Shown: positions 1-9,274 of the stretch, piece after piece
Layout of the letters: each line of letters opens with the position of its first letter
Numbering within the stretch: the stretch's first letter is position 1
Source: Klebsiella pneumoniae
GTDB taxonomy: Bacteria; Myxococcota_A; UBA796; SXON01
Assembly: GCA_945861635.1 (NCBI GenBank)
Contig: CAMAWH010000030.1
Coordinates: 1-60,822, forward strand
Direction: 5' to 3'
DNA: 60,822 nt
Program-made: the position numbers and the translations under genes
Notes under the pieces: model-generated
What the model saw: the letters and a program-made list of their open reading frames with translations, nothing else
Database searches by the model: none
Told to the model about the DNA's origin: nothing

Positions 1-2
1 TC

Positions 3-1223
3 TCGATTCATGGAAGTGCCGGCATTCCGTTGGTGTGCTCGACCCTCCACGGCAACACGTCCGACACGCGCGGGAACCAGAATCATCTCGCACAGTTGGC
101 CGCGCTGCTTCCCAAGGAGGACGATGTCACGATTGTGGCCGATTGCAAGCTCGTCGATGGCCAAACCATCGGGCAGATCCTCTCCGCAGGGTTTCACTTC
201 ATTTCTCTCCTTCCGGAACCGGACGTCGATGGTTGGCCCGTGCTGGGCTCCCATCCGGGCCGCCGAAAGGCCGATCCCACGACCTACTACCGTGGGTGGA
301 GCGTGGAACGACCCTTTCCTGTCCTGTTGCACAAAGCGCCATCGGCGTCCGCCCCAGGGCCGCTCCCGGCCGTTCAGAGCGTCGAGACGATGCGGTTTCT
401 GGTCGTGCACTCGGACGCACTCGCTGCACTGTTTGACGGTCAGTTGGAGGGCCGCCTCGATGCCGAGCGAGCGGCTGTGGTGAAGGCGCTGGAGAAGGTC
501 AACAAGAAACCGGCATCGTGTGAAAAAGATGCCGTGAAGATCGCACAGAAGGCACTCCCGACACTGCGTTTCCATCGCGCCCAGTTGGAGATCCGGAAAG
601 ATGTGCGATCCGTGAAACGCGCCGGTCGTGGGCGACCTGCCAAAGACACGGTTTCTCCCACAGAAACGGTTTGGATCATCGGCGCAGCCGTAGCGTTGGA
701 TGCCCCCGCCGTGGCTGCCGAGCGTCGTCATGCGTCATGCTTTCCACTCATCACCGACCCTACGAATCGGCCCGGTTGGGAAGACGCGCGCATCCTCACC
801 GAGTATCGCCATCAGGGTGTGGTAGAGGGAAATACCGGCTTTCGATGGTTGAAAGGGCCTGCCGCGGTTGCGCCGATGTTTCTGAAAACACCGACACGCA
901 TGCGCGCGCTTGGGTTGGTCATGGTGCTGGCACTCATGGTCCGAAACTTGTGGCAGTACCGGATGCGCGGCGCCGCACGCGAAGCCGAAGAGAAGATCAT
1001 CCACCCGTTCACCAAACGACCCGTCGGAAACCTCACCGCCGAGATGGCGATGGAGCACTTCGGTGCCATGCAGGCCGTGCTCTTACGACGAGATGATGGG
1101 CGTTGGAAGAGAGTTCCCAGGGAGTTGACCGCCATCGGCAGGCAGATCCTCGCAACCCTGCGCGTCTCCGATCACGTGTTTTGGACGCCCCCATCCCGGA
1201 AAATCGTCGTGCGCACGATTTGA
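3..1223 (+). CDS. IS1634/IS4-like DDE transposase, 5' end outside window
   Basis: The frame is open from the first bases of the window, so the gene starts upstream; an internal TTG at 30 is not a convincing start. The protein opens with a HGSAGIPL...GNTSD stretch, then VADCKL, which fits the second catalytic Asp of IS4-superfamily transposases. Near residue 260 comes YRHQGVVEGNTGFRWLK, a form of the Y-x-x-x-x-x-x-E signature carrying the catalytic Glu, followed by a hydrophobic helix (LGLVMVLALMVRNL). This layout matches IS1634-type transposases by recall of the family. The N-terminal third with the first Asp is not visible. It ends at TGA 1223. No terminal inverted repeat was identified downstream. 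A degraded copy of its C-terminal region lies at 47197-47325, so the family has been active in this genome. Confidence 0.8.
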   Translation, partial: SIHGSAGIPLVCSTLHGNTSDTRGNQNHLAQLAALLPKEDDVTIVADCKLVDGQTIGQILSAGFHFISLLPEPDVDGWPVLGSHPGRRKADPTTYYRGWSVERPFPVLLHKAPSASAPGPLPAVQSVETMRFLVVHSDALAALFDGQLEGRLDAERAAVVKALEKVNKKPASCEKDAVKIAQKALPTLRFHRAQLEIRKDVRSVKRAGRGRPAKDTVSPTETVWIIGAAVALDAPAVAAERRHASCFPLITDPTNRPGWEDARILTEYRHQGVVEGNTGFRWLKGPAAVAPMFLKTPTRMRALGLVMVLALMVRNLWQYRMRGAAREAEEKIIHPFTKRPVGNLTAEMAMEHFGAMQAVLLRRDDGRWKRVPRELTAIGRQILATLRVSDHVFWTPPSRKIVVRTI

Positions 1224-1245
1224 ACCGGAGGAATGTGGGTCTCTG

Positions 1246-1478
1246 AGTCAACGGCGAGGTTGCCCCAGAGGCCGGTCACTGCACGCCGGGAAGGGGATTG
1301 CGAGCACGGCGAACAGCAGCGATCCGACCAAACGCGCGGTGGTGTCGCGACACATTACCGTTGAAGGCCGGAAATCGTTTCCTTGGACAGCACATGGCTG
1401 TCCAAGGGGTCGCCAACGGAACGAATACCGACGTTCAACGCTTTGGTGTCGCGACAGGCGGGAGCGTTTGACGGGCAT
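1246..1478 (-). pseudogene. 5' fragment of a beta-helix lipoprotein gene, carrying a small insert
   Basis: This reads as a duplicate of the first ~45 codons of the neighbouring beta-helix lipoprotein gene (1594-4626). It begins with ATG at 1478 (MPVKRSRLSRHQ, against MAAKTSRLSRQQ) and later has DTTARLVGSLLFAVLAIPFPAC, matching DTTARLVGSLCFIALALPLAAC up to the lipobox Cys. The two halves are separated by about 104 extra bp (1341-1456). After the lipobox the sequence jumps to a match with DNA about 50 codons further on in the full gene but in another frame (DRPLGQPRR). It therefore encodes no finished protein and is a gene remnant. The rest of 1224-1593 holds nothing else I can recognise. Confidence 0.65.
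1341..1456. repeat. Small palindromic insert flanked by 12-bp direct repeats
   Basis: GGTGTCGCGACA occurs at 1341-1352 and again at 1445-1456. The 92 bp between them is absent from the homologous stretch of the intact gene (near 4587). The insert has imperfect inverted ends (ACCGTTGAAGGCCGG against the reverse complement of its other end, 12 of 15 matching) and a central perfect hairpin, CCTTGGACAG (1381-1390) with CTGTCCAAGG (1398-1407), 7-nt loop. The form suggests a mini transposable element or mobile palindrome with a 12-bp target duplication; this is inference from one copy. Confidence 0.5.
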
Positions 1479-1593
1479 TTTTTGATACTACGTTCCCCAC
1501 CGACTGGTGTCACGGGTTTGGCGTGCGCAAGGACGCCCATGCAGACACTGCGTGCGGTGTGTCCAAGCGAAACGGGCACGGACGCGTCGCCGA

Positions 1594-4500
1594 TCACTCC
1601 TCGATGCCGGCCTCCGCAAGATAGAGACCGTCAAAATGCAGCGAGGTGTCGTACAGGAGCGCGGCATCGCACACTCGGAAGGAGGACGCGCCAACAACGG
1701 CCGCGCGGTCCAATGCGGAAACCCGGTTGCAACCTTGCTGCACCAGGTCGAGCCGGTTGGTGTCCCAAAGATTGTCGACAAAACTGGCTGACGAATCGTC
1801 AAGAAATACGCCCACTTCCAGGGCATCGTGAATCGTATTGCCATTCAACAGGAGCCCCGTCTGTCCGTTCCAAGGCACGATTCCGTTCTCCGCGAAGATC
1901 GCGTTCCCGTGCGCCCAGTCGCGGTCGGCGACACTCGCCCCGCCAGCGATTTTGCTATCCAGGATTTGGTAACTCCCCGGGCCGTCGAGCCAAACCGCCG
2001 CGTAGGGATGATGTCCGATTTCCGAGTCCGTGACAACGACCGAGGGGGCGCCGCCCAGGTCGGTTGCGTAGACGCCGCAGCCTCCTCCCCATTGCGCATC
2101 CGGGAGGGTTCCGGTGATGGTGGCGTTCACTATCAGCGCCGAACCATCGGTAATAAGGACGCCTGCGAATCGGTTTCCGGATACTCGGATACCGTCCGCC
2201 TCCACGCGCCCGCCGGCGTGAACGAAAAAGCCGGGACCCTCCGTTGTGGAGAGTTCGCAGTCGCTCATGACGAGCGCCGCGCCAGTTTGCGCGCTCGCCC
2301 CGGTCGCCATGGCCGTCCCCGGGCCGCGCCGGGTGTCCAGTATTTCCGACCCGAGGAGCTGGACGGTCGTCCCCTCGCCGAATGCGCTGACGCCGGCTTC
2401 GACATTCCCGCGCACACTACAGGCGAGGGCCGTGAGCGAGGCCCCGCCTTGAACGCTGATTCCGCGACCGAAGGTACCGTCCGGGAGCGCCAACGTGTCG
2501 ATCACGGTGCTGTCCACGAGGTGGACGATGGTTCCGAAGCCCAGAGCAAAGACGCCAGCCTCCGTGTTCCGTTCAACGGAGCAGCCGGTGGCCGTGAGCA
2601 CGGCGCCATCGACGGCGTTCAAGCCACGACCGCCCGAGGCGCCGTCACTCGACGACGTGTCGAGGATCTGTGTGTCGATCAGATCCACGGAGGTTCCCAG
2701 GTGAGCAGCCAGCACTCCCACCCGCGTGTTCCCTTGCACGACACACCTGCTCGCCGTGAGTGAGGCGCCATTGGCGACCACGACACCGTCGCCCGCAGCC
2801 CCGTCCGCACCGGCAACGGTGTCCAGAATCCGCGTGTCCCAGAGCTCAACCCACGTACCCTCATTCCCGGCATGAATGCCTGCGAACGCGTTCCCCTCGA
2901 CAGAGCAGCCCCTGGCGGCGAGTGACGCGCCTTCCTGCACGTGGATGCCTGTCCCACCGAACACACCGTCTCCCGGCAAGGTGGCGCGGACAACCGTGTT
3001 CTCGAGATCGACGATCGTCCCGAGGTCGAAGGCGCCGATGCCCAGGTCGGCATTCCCTTCGACGACACAGCCTGATGCGATCATCGACGCACCGTCCTCC
3101 ACGTCGATGCCCCAGCCTTCGCCGCCGTCAGCGGTGGCGCCGGTGCCTGCTACACGTGTGTCCGTCAGGATCACCGAGGTTCCAGGGTTTGCCGCGTTCA
3201 GACCGATCCCGGTGTTCCCGCGAATGGTGCATCGGGTCAAGCTACAGTGGGCTCCCGATTGCACCGCCATGCCTCGGAAATAGCCGCCGCCGCCGTTGGC
3301 GAGGGTATCTGTGACTTCGGTGTCGACGAGTTCGGCCGTGGTACCAGCATCCGCGACAAACACGCCAACTTCGATGTTCCTCGCTACGGCACAATCGGTC
3401 ATGCGGAGCGCGGCGCCACCATCGACAGACACTCCCCGTCCGCGGCTTCCGTCCGCTGCGGCCACGGTGTCCCGGATCGCCGTGCCAGACAATTCGACGT
3501 TCGTTGCCTCGCCAGACGCCATGACGCCGTGGTCCGCGTTGCCCTGAAGGACGCAGGCGCTCGCATGGAGGTATGCGCCGCCGTGGACGAGAATACCGGT
3601 CCCGGGGCTTCCGTCGCGGCCGGGGACAGTGTCCGAGATCTCCGTTTCGCGGAGGCGCACACTCGTGCGCTCGCCGCTCGCCCAAAGCCCCGGCCCGCTA
3701 TTGCCTTGAACCACGCTGGTTGTCACCGTGATCGATGCGCCGTCCGCGACTTCGACACCGTGGCCGTCGGGATCATCCGGGCCGAGGGCGGTATCGACGA
3801 TCATCGTGTCCACGAGGTCAACTGCAACGCCCGCGCCGGACGCGAGTAGACCGACGCTGGCGTTCCGGTCGATGGTGACCCCCGTCGTCGTCAGTCGCGA
3901 ATCGCCGACGACCTCCACGCCGATGCCAAAGTCGCCCTGCTGGTCCACCGCTGTCGTCGACACGTTCGAGTCCGCGAGATCGACCTCCGCGTCCACCGCC
4001 ACGAGCCCGATGACGGAGTTCTCGCGAATGTCAGTAGCCGCCACGGACGCCGCCGCGTGTTCGGCCCAAACCCCGGTGTAGCGCCCGCCGGTCACGGTCA
4101 TGTTCACAATTGCCACCTCTGGCGTCCGCGCGTCCCCTAGAATTTTTATTGTCGGTACCTTTTTGCCTTCACTCCCATCGATCGCGACCAACTCCTTGCA
4201 CCGTCCAGCGAGTGTGACATCGCGATGGTCGTCCCCCATTGCGATGGTTTCCATGTAGGTGCCCGCCGCCACCGCAACCAAGCCGCCGCCCCGCTCCCCG
4301 GCGAGGTTGACCCCTTCCTGTATCGACGCGAAAGGCGCGGCGACGGAGCCATCCCCGTCGGCCGCAGCGACATCGACGTAGACCGTTTCGTCGTCGACGG
4401 AGAGGTTGCCCCAGAGGCCGGTTCCGCAGGCTTCGGGGAGACAGGTGTCGCCGTCGAGGACTTCGCCAACCGGGCAGGACGTTTGCGCCGTCGCTGCCGA

Positions 4501-4626
4501 CGATGGCGGCGCACTGCACGCCGCAAGGGGGAGAGCGAGCGCGATGAAACACAGCGATCCGACCAAACGCGCGGTGGTGTCTTGCTGTCGCGACAGGCGG
4601 GAAGTTTTGGCAGCCATCACCGCCAT
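1594..4626 (-). CDS. Large right-handed beta-helix surface lipoprotein
   Basis: About 1010 residues. The N terminus has a lipoprotein signal (LVGSLCFIALALPLAAC; lipobox LAAC), so it should be lipidated and anchored to the envelope. A short Cys-containing module (CPVGEVLDGDTCLPEACG) follows, then a DUF1565-like opening (PFASIQEGVNLA...GTYMETIAMGDDHRDVTLAGR) and many repeats of roughly 60-70 residues with the pattern 'GASLTASxCxVxGNTxxGVxAxxxGTxVxLxDTxIxDT', typical of pectate-lyase-like beta-helices. The C-terminal part is shared with the remnant at 25501 and the gene at 56956. Start: ATG 4626; a second ATG at 4617 is the one preserved in the duplicate at 1478 and could be the true start. It lies 38 bp after the propeller lipoprotein gene and is probably co-transcribed. 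No catalytic residues were recognised; adhesin-like or structural role is a guess. Confidence 0.85.
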   Translation of the reverse strand: MAVMAAKTSRLSRQQDTTARLVGSLCFIALALPLAACSAPPSSAATAQTSCPVGEVLDGDTCLPEACGTGLWGNLSVDDETVYVDVAAADGDGSVAAPFASIQEGVNLAGERGGGLVAVAAGTYMETIAMGDDHRDVTLAGRCKELVAIDGSEGKKVPTIKILGDARTPEVAIVNMTVTGGRYTGVWAEHAAASVAATDIRENSVIGLVAVDAEVDLADSNVSTTAVDQQGDFGIGVEVVGDSRLTTTGVTIDRNASVGLLASGAGVAVDLVDTMIVDTALGPDDPDGHGVEVADGASITVTTSVVQGNSGPGLWASGERTSVRLRETEISDTVPGRDGSPGTGILVHGGAYLHASACVLQGNADHGVMASGEATNVELSGTAIRDTVAAADGSRGRGVSVDGGAALRMTDCAVARNIEVGVFVADAGTTAELVDTEVTDTLANGGGGYFRGMAVQSGAHCSLTRCTIRGNTGIGLNAANPGTSVILTDTRVAGTGATADGGEGWGIDVEDGASMIASGCVVEGNADLGIGAFDLGTIVDLENTVVRATLPGDGVFGGTGIHVQEGASLAARGCSVEGNAFAGIHAGNEGTWVELWDTRILDTVAGADGAAGDGVVVANGASLTASRCVVQGNTRVGVLAAHLGTSVDLIDTQILDTSSSDGASGGRGLNAVDGAVLTATGCSVERNTEAGVFALGFGTIVHLVDSTVIDTLALPDGTFGRGISVQGGASLTALACSVRGNVEAGVSAFGEGTTVQLLGSEILDTRRGPGTAMATGASAQTGAALVMSDCELSTTEGPGFFVHAGGRVEADGIRVSGNRFAGVLITDGSALIVNATITGTLPDAQWGGGCGVYATDLGGAPSVVVTDSEIGHHPYAAVWLDGPGSYQILDSKIAGGASVADRDWAHGNAIFAENGIVPWNGQTGLLLNGNTIHDALEVGVFLDDSSASFVDNLWDTNRLDLVQQGCNRVSALDRAAVVGASSFRVCDAALLYDTSLHFDGLYLAEAGIEE

Positions 4627-4664
4627 CGTACCGCACTCGCGCGGCGATTCCCCAGCGCCGCGCG

Positions 4665-5822
4665 CTATTCCGTCGGCGTCCCCACGACGCGCACCAACCC
4701 CAGCGGCGTGGCGATCCACATGGCGCGATCACCCGCGGCGAACTGCTGGATGGTCATGCTGGGAAGCCACGTTGCCCCGATCGGCGTGGCGGCGCCTGTC
4801 TCTCCGTCGAGCAGATGGAGTCCATCGGTGCTGCCCACCCATACGTGTCCCAGACGCCCGACGCGGATGGACGTCGCCGTGGCAGGAGTTGGCAAAAGCG
4901 TCGTGACGCTGGTTCCGGTAGTACCAACGCCGGCTTCGACGCGCGCAACGCCGTAGAGTGAGGAGGCGACCCACACCGTATATGCATCGACGTCGAGGTC
5001 ACTGGAGCCGACGATCTCTTCGAACTCGACAGGCCACTCCACCCAGTATTCCAGCAGGTCTCCACCATTGGCGACCAACCCCGGGGACAGGTCGCCGTCA
5101 TTGGAGAACTGCCACCGCGAGAGTTGGTATTGGTCGGCGTTCCAGGTGTCGCCTTCCCGTGTGAAGCCGACACCCAGGGTTGCCGAGTGCGGGTGGACGG
5201 GATGCGCGTGTTCCGCAAGCACGTCAAGATCGGCGTCCCAGACGCACAAGCCCTCGTTCGTGCCCATCCACACATCCCCCGCGCCGACCCCAAAGGGCTG
5301 CTCCCGCATCCGGTAAATGGAGGTGATCTCCGAGGACTCAGTGAAGTCGATGATGGCGATCAGAGTGAGGGAGCCATCCGATTCGACGCGGAGATGTTCG
5401 CCCTGCCGGACGTCGTCGCCAAGGTGGCCGACCCAAATTGTGCCGTCCGAGTGCGCCAGGACGCTGTGCGGTTTGTCACTCAACAAGCCGTCCACGGCTG
5501 TGTAGATGCGCGTTGTCGTGCCGTCGAAGTGGATAAGGCCCTGGTCCGTGGCACCCCAGACCGAACCGTCGATCGCCACACTCAGACCATACCAGGTGGC
5601 GTTCGGCACACCGTCGGCGGTGCCGAAGGTGGTGATCGCCAAGGCGTCCTCTCCGGTGTCCTCTCCGGTGTCCCCGGAATCACCCGTCTCCCCGGTTTCA
5701 ACGCCGCTCTCTCCCGAATCTGCGCTATCTCCTCCGGCGCCAGTGTCCTTCCCTCCACTTGTGGGCGCCGCCGGCTCCGCGACGCACGCCGCCAGCGCCA
5801 TGAGCGCGATCACGGAGCGCAT
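4665..5822 (-). CDS. Beta-propeller (regulator-propeller-like) lipoprotein
   Basis: 385 residues from ATG 5822 (MRSVIALMALAACVAEP; lipobox LAAC). After the Cys comes a low-complexity Asp/Ser/Gly/Thr-rich linker (about residues 20-60), then repeated blades such as 'GLSVAIDGSVWGATDQGLIHFDG', 'SVLAHSDGTIWVGHLGDD', 'GDVWMGTNEGLCVWD' and 'GRLGHVWVGSTDGLHLLDG'. These fit the two-component-regulator propeller type of repeat (W-x-G-T/S-x-x-G-L), usually a sensor or binding scaffold. No transmembrane or kinase domain follows, so it is a free-standing lipidated propeller. It lies 8 bp after the preceding gene and 38 bp before the beta-helix gene, all on the minus strand, which suggests one transcript. 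Confidence 0.8.
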   Translation of the reverse strand: MRSVIALMALAACVAEPAAPTSGGKDTGAGGDSADSGESGVETGETGDSGDTGEDTGEDALAITTFGTADGVPNATWYGLSVAIDGSVWGATDQGLIHFDGTTTRIYTAVDGLLSDKPHSVLAHSDGTIWVGHLGDDVRQGEHLRVESDGSLTLIAIIDFTESSEITSIYRMREQPFGVGAGDVWMGTNEGLCVWDADLDVLAEHAHPVHPHSATLGVGFTREGDTWNADQYQLSRWQFSNDGDLSPGLVANGGDLLEYWVEWPVEFEEIVGSSDLDVDAYTVWVASSLYGVARVEAGVGTTGTSVTTLLPTPATATSIRVGRLGHVWVGSTDGLHLLDGETGAATPIGATWLPSMTIQQFAAGDRAMWIATPLGLVRVVGTPTE

Positions 5823-5830
5823 CGCCACGA

Positions 5831-6244
5831 TCAATGTACGCCTATCCGCACAGAATCCTGCGCAGGGTCGATCTCCAGCGTGGCGTCTTTCGCGCACGAA
5901 TCCTCGACCTGCGCGCGAATGGTGAAATCACCGACGCTGCTGGTGACCCAACTGTCCTGCGTGCCTTTGCCGTCCGCCACCTCATCCCCCCCATTGACCG
6001 TGATGGACCAGAGGATCAGCATGTCCTGCGCGGCATCGACTTCACTGGTGGCCTCCGCAACGAGGTCCACCGTATCTCCGGGCGCCACCGAACTCGCGTC
6101 CACGGGCGAGGTGATCGTGATCTCCGGGCCATTGATACAGTGCCCGCCACGGGCGGCCGCGTCGGTGGAGGAATCGGCGGCGGCGCCGGTGCACGCGGAT
6201 GCGGCGGCAAGTGCAGCGGCGAGAGGAGCGAGGGCGATACGCAT
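5831..6244 (-). CDS. Small lipoprotein with Ig-like domain
   Basis: 137 residues from ATG 6244 (MRIALAPLAAALAAASACTG; lipobox ASAC). A single domain follows: 'PEITITSPVDASSVAPGDTVDLVAEATSEVDAAQDMLILWSITVNG...TSSVGDFTIRAQVEDSCAKDAT', the pattern of a cadherin/PKD-like Ig fold ('P...G..V.L.A...D......W...G'). Longer upstream start codons exist but would add non-signal sequence and run into the pntAA promoter. It is first of the minus-strand trio 6244-1594 and is divergent from pntAA, with 70 bp between the two starts. Function unknown; binding or assembly role for the neighbouring lipoproteins is conceivable only from position. Confidence 0.75.
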   Translation of the reverse strand: MRIALAPLAAALAAASACTGAAADSSTDAAARGGHCINGPEITITSPVDASSVAPGDTVDLVAEATSEVDAAQDMLILWSITVNGGDEVADGKGTQDSWVTSSVGDFTIRAQVEDSCAKDATLEIDPAQDSVRIGVH

Positions 6245-6314
6245 GGATCGCTTGTAACCCCGACCACACCCGACCCGCGACGGGATAGGCTCCCGCGCGC
6301 ACGGAGAGGGTTGG

Positions 6315-7436
6315 ATGCAAGTGGGAGTGCCGCGCGAGACGCGGGGCGATGAACGTCGGGTCGCGGCGACGCCGGAAACGGTGAAGAAGATGGTCGAGAA
6401 GGGCCATTCCGTAGTGGTTGAGCCGGGGGCGGGCGTCGCAAGCGCGGTGCCGGACGCCGAGTACGTTGCCGCGGGGGCTGCGCTGGGCGATCCGTGGGAC
6501 TGCGAGATGGTGATCAAGGTCCAAAAACCTCTCCCAACGCCCGAGGGTCACGAGGCGGACCGCCTGCGGCAGGGCGCCTTGCTCGTCTCCTTCCTCTACC
6601 CGGGGGATGACGAGGATCTGGCCGGACGACTTCGCGCCAAGAAGGCAACCGTCCTTGCGATGGAGGCGGTGCCGCGCATCGCCCGCGCGCAGAAGATGGA
6701 CGCGCTCTCGTCGATGGCGAACATCGCCGGGTACCGCGCGGTGCTCGAAGCGGTCAACGTGTTTGGCCGGTACATGCCGCTTTTGATGACGGCGGCGGGT
6801 ACGGTTCCGCCCGCGCAGGTCCTGATCATCGGGGTCGGCGTGGCCGGCCTCTCGGCCATCGCGACGGCGCGCCGGTTGGGCGCGGTGGTCAAAGCGTTCG
6901 ACACGCGGCCGGCGGTGCGCGATCAAGTCAAGTCCCTCGGCGGAGAGTTCCTCCAGATCGACCTTGGCCATCACGACGCAGAGGACGCCGGCGGCTACGC
7001 AAAAGCGGCGAGTGAGGAGCACCTGCGGCTGGAGCAGGAATTGCTGGCGGGGGCGGTCAAGGCCGCCGACATTGTCATCACGACGGCGCTCATCGGCGGG
7101 AAAACGGCGCCGCTGCTCGTAACGGCGGCCGCGGTCGCGTCGATGCGGCCGGGCTCGGTCATCGTTGATCTTGCGGTCGAGGGCGGCGGAAACTGTGCGC
7201 TCTCCAAGCGGGGAGAAGTGGTCGTGTACAACGGCGTCACGATTCTCGGCCACACGAATCTGCCGTCGCGGATGGCGGCGGACGCCAGCCGACTCTATGC
7301 GCGCAACGTGTTCAACTTGTTTACCCACCTCCACGGGAAGTCAGGGTTTGCCCTCGATCTCGCGGAAGAAGTCACCGGCGGCGTCACCGTCATGCATGAG
7401 GGCGTCGGGCGCGTTCCCGCGCTGTTGGAGGGATAA
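6315..7436 (+). CDS. pntAA: NAD(P) transhydrogenase subunit alpha part 1 (PntAA)
   Basis: 373 residues, the usual size of a split alpha-1 subunit. This soluble NAD(H)-binding part (domain I) works with PntAB and PntB to couple hydride transfer between NADH and NADP+ to proton flow across the inner membrane. Visible marks: the [19 protein letters not shown] opening of the alanine dehydrogenase/PNT family, [21 protein letters not shown] near residues 120-145, and the Rossmann loop [18 protein letters not shown] near residue 173 followed by [22 protein letters not shown]-like purines precede ATG 6315. Its TAA overlaps the pntAB ATG by one base (TAATG), so the two are translationally coupled. All expected domain-I motifs seem present. 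Confidence 0.95.
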   Translation: MQVGVPRETRGDERRVAATPETVKKMVEKGHSVVVEPGAGVASAVPDAEYVAAGAALGDPWDCEMVIKVQKPLPTPEGHEADRLRQGALLVSFLYPGDDEDLAGRLRAKKATVLAMEAVPRIARAQKMDALSSMANIAGYRAVLEAVNVFGRYMPLLMTAAGTVPPAQVLIIGVGVAGLSAIATARRLGAVVKAFDTRPAVRDQVKSLGGEFLQIDLGHHDAEDAGGYAKAASEEHLRLEQELLAGAVKAADIVITTALIGGKTAPLLVTAAAVASMRPGSVIVDLAVEGGGNCALSKRGEVVVYNGVTILGHTNLPSRMAADASRLYARNVFNLFTHLHGKSGFALDLAEEVTGGVTVMHEGVGRVPALLEG

Positions 7437-7714
7437 TGGAGGCGTTCGTCCAGCATTTGACGGTGTTCGCGCTCGCGTGCTTCGTCGGCTACCAGGTCGT
7501 TTGGAAGGTCACGCCGGCGTTGCACACGCCGCTGATGAGCGTGACCAATGCCGTGAGCGGCATCATCGTCGTCGGCGCGATGTTGGGCGCGGGGAAAGGC
7601 CAGCTGGATACGGCCGGTATCCTCTGCCTCATCGCCATCCTGTTGACGGCAATCAACATCTTCGGTGGCTTCGCCGTCACCCAGCGCATGCTCGCCATGT
7701 TCCGGAGGAAGTAG
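7436..7714 (+). CDS. pntAB: NAD(P) transhydrogenase subunit alpha part 2 (PntAB)
   Basis: 92 residues, matching the short membrane alpha-2 subunit of split transhydrogenases. It shows three hydrophobic helices with the family stretch '[29 protein letters not shown]' near residues 18-46, then two more helices ending [11 protein letters not shown]. It forms part of the proton-translocating domain II with PntB. The ATG shares one base with the pntAA stop, and its own end contains GGAGGA (7704-7709), the ribosome site for pntB. No anomalies seen. Confidence 0.95.
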   Translation: MEAFVQHLTVFALACFVGYQVVWKVTPALHTPLMSVTNAVSGIIVVGAMLGAGKGQLDTAGILCLIAILLTAINIFGGFAVTQRMLAMFRRK

Positions 7715-9103
7715 ATGGTCGCCATCACCAGCCTCGCCTACCTCGTGGCGAGTCTGCTGTTCATCCTCTGCCTCTCCGGCCTGAGCGCGCCCTCCACGGC
7801 CAAGAAGGGAAACCTCTACGGCGTCGTTGGCATGGGCATCGCAGCGGTGTTCACGCTGTTGGCGGCGCATGCACAGTTGCCGGCGGTGGTTGCGGCGCTG
7901 GTCGTGGGCGGCGCCATCGGCCTCGTCATGGCCCAACGCGTCGGCATGACGTCGATGCCGCAGCTCGTTGCGGGCATGCACAGCTTCGTCGGCATCGCGG
8001 CAACGCTCGTTGGTGTTGCGGGTGCCTTGCACGGCTTCAAGGAGGGCGTCGAGGGCGGCATCGAACGCGCGGAGTGCTTCGTCGGCGTGAACATCGGGGC
8101 CGTGACGTTTACCGGCAGTCTCATCGCGTTTGGAAAGTTGCAGGAGCTGATCGGCTCAAGACCGCTTGTCTTTTCGGGGCGTCACGCGCTCAACGCAGTG
8201 CTGCTCGGCGCCGTGCTTGTCTTCGGCGGCTGGTTCGTCGTAACGGGGGAGATGTTGCCGATGTGGCTTGGGATAGCTGCGGCCTCGCTCCTCGGGGTGC
8301 TGCTCGTCATGGGAATCGGCGGCGCGGACATGCCCGTCGTCGTCTCGATGCTCAACAGCTACTCGGGGTGGGCGGCCTCGGCGACGGGCTTCCTGCTCGG
8401 CAACGACGCGCTCATCGTGGTCGGCGCGCTGGTCGGCAGCAGCGGCGCCATCCTCTCGTACATCATGTGCAAGGCCATGAATCGCTCCTTCGTGAGCGTG
8501 ATTCTGGGGGGGTTCGGCGCCGTCGTTGCGGGGGATGCCAGCGAACAGTCGGCCGCCCTTGCCAAGAAGGGCGTGCAACAGGCCGGGCCGGAAGACGTGG
8601 TCGAGCTGATGAAGTCCGCGCGCAACATCATTGTTGTCCCGGGCTACGGCATGGCGGTGGCGCAGGCGCAGCACGTCGTACGCGAGCTGACCGAGCTTTG
8701 TCAGAAGGCAGGTTCTACGGTGCGATATGCTATTCACCCGGTAGCCGGGCGGCTTCCCGGCCATATGAACGTGCTGCTTGCCGAAGCCAACGTCCCGTAC
8801 CCCATCGTCCTCGAAATGGACGAGATCAACCATGATTTTTCTGGCACTGATCTGGTGCTGGTCATCGGCGCCAACGACATCGTCAACCCGGACGCACTGG
8901 AGAATCCGAAAAGCCCCATCGCTGGCATGCCGGTGCTGGAAGTGTGGAAGGCGGCCACGGTCGTTACGGTCAAGCGCGGGCTGAACCCAGGGTTTGCGGG
9001 TATCGACAACCCCCTGTACTACCGTGACAATTCGCTGATGCTGTTCGGTGATGCGAAGAAGATGGTGGAAGCGCTGGTGTCGGGGATGAAGGGCTCGCAT
9101 TAG
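7715..9103 (+). CDS. pntB: NAD(P) transhydrogenase subunit beta (PntB)
   Basis: 462 residues, normal length. The first ~265 residues are multiple membrane helices containing GNLYGVVGM, AQRVGMTSMPQLVAGMHSFVG and MNSYSGWAASATGFLLGN, all diagnostic of PntB domain II. The C-terminal ~180 residues are the NADP(H)-binding domain III: 'VPGYGMAVAQAQHVV', 'YAIHPVAGRLPGHMNVLLAEANVPY', 'VIGANDIVNPDA' and 'KRGLNPGFAGIDNPLYY'. ATG 7715 directly follows the pntAB TAG. With pntAA/pntAB it completes a one-promoter operon for a proton-translocating NAD(P) transhydrogenase. A short GC hairpin follows at about 9105-9120, without a clear T run. Confidence 0.96.
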   Translation: MVAITSLAYLVASLLFILCLSGLSAPSTAKKGNLYGVVGMGIAAVFTLLAAHAQLPAVVAALVVGGAIGLVMAQRVGMTSMPQLVAGMHSFVGIAATLVGVAGALHGFKEGVEGGIERAECFVGVNIGAVTFTGSLIAFGKLQELIGSRPLVFSGRHALNAVLLGAVLVFGGWFVVTGEMLPMWLGIAAASLLGVLLVMGIGGADMPVVVSMLNSYSGWAASATGFLLGNDALIVVGALVGSSGAILSYIMCKAMNRSFVSVILGGFGAVVAGDASEQSAALAKKGVQQAGPEDVVELMKSARNIIVVPGYGMAVAQAQHVVRELTELCQKAGSTVRYAIHPVAGRLPGHMNVLLAEANVPYPIVLEMDEINHDFSGTDLVLVIGANDIVNPDALENPKSPIAGMPVLEVWKAATVVTVKRGLNPGFAGIDNPLYYRDNSLMLFGDAKKMVEALVSGMKGSH

Positions 9104-9274
9104 CGGCGGCCGGGACCGCCGTCTCCGCCGTCTCCGCCCTCGGATCCCCACTCACGACCCGACCATGTCGAGCGCGGCAGGTAGACGAATCATCTCCGGC
9201 GAGACAACCGGCGTGTCCCTGTCCCGCTTCGGTCGGAAGTGGCATCCTTCCTCGCGCAACGGTACGCTCCGGGC

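Noticed and set aside
6042..7334. 430-codon minus-strand ORF
   Set aside because: Antisense to pntAA, which is certain; Arg/His-rich shadow.
9105..9120. Terminator after pntB
   Set aside because: Stem of only five GC pairs and no T run; too weak to list.
8156..9151. 331-codon minus-strand ORF
   Set aside because: Antisense to pntB; no recognisable feature.
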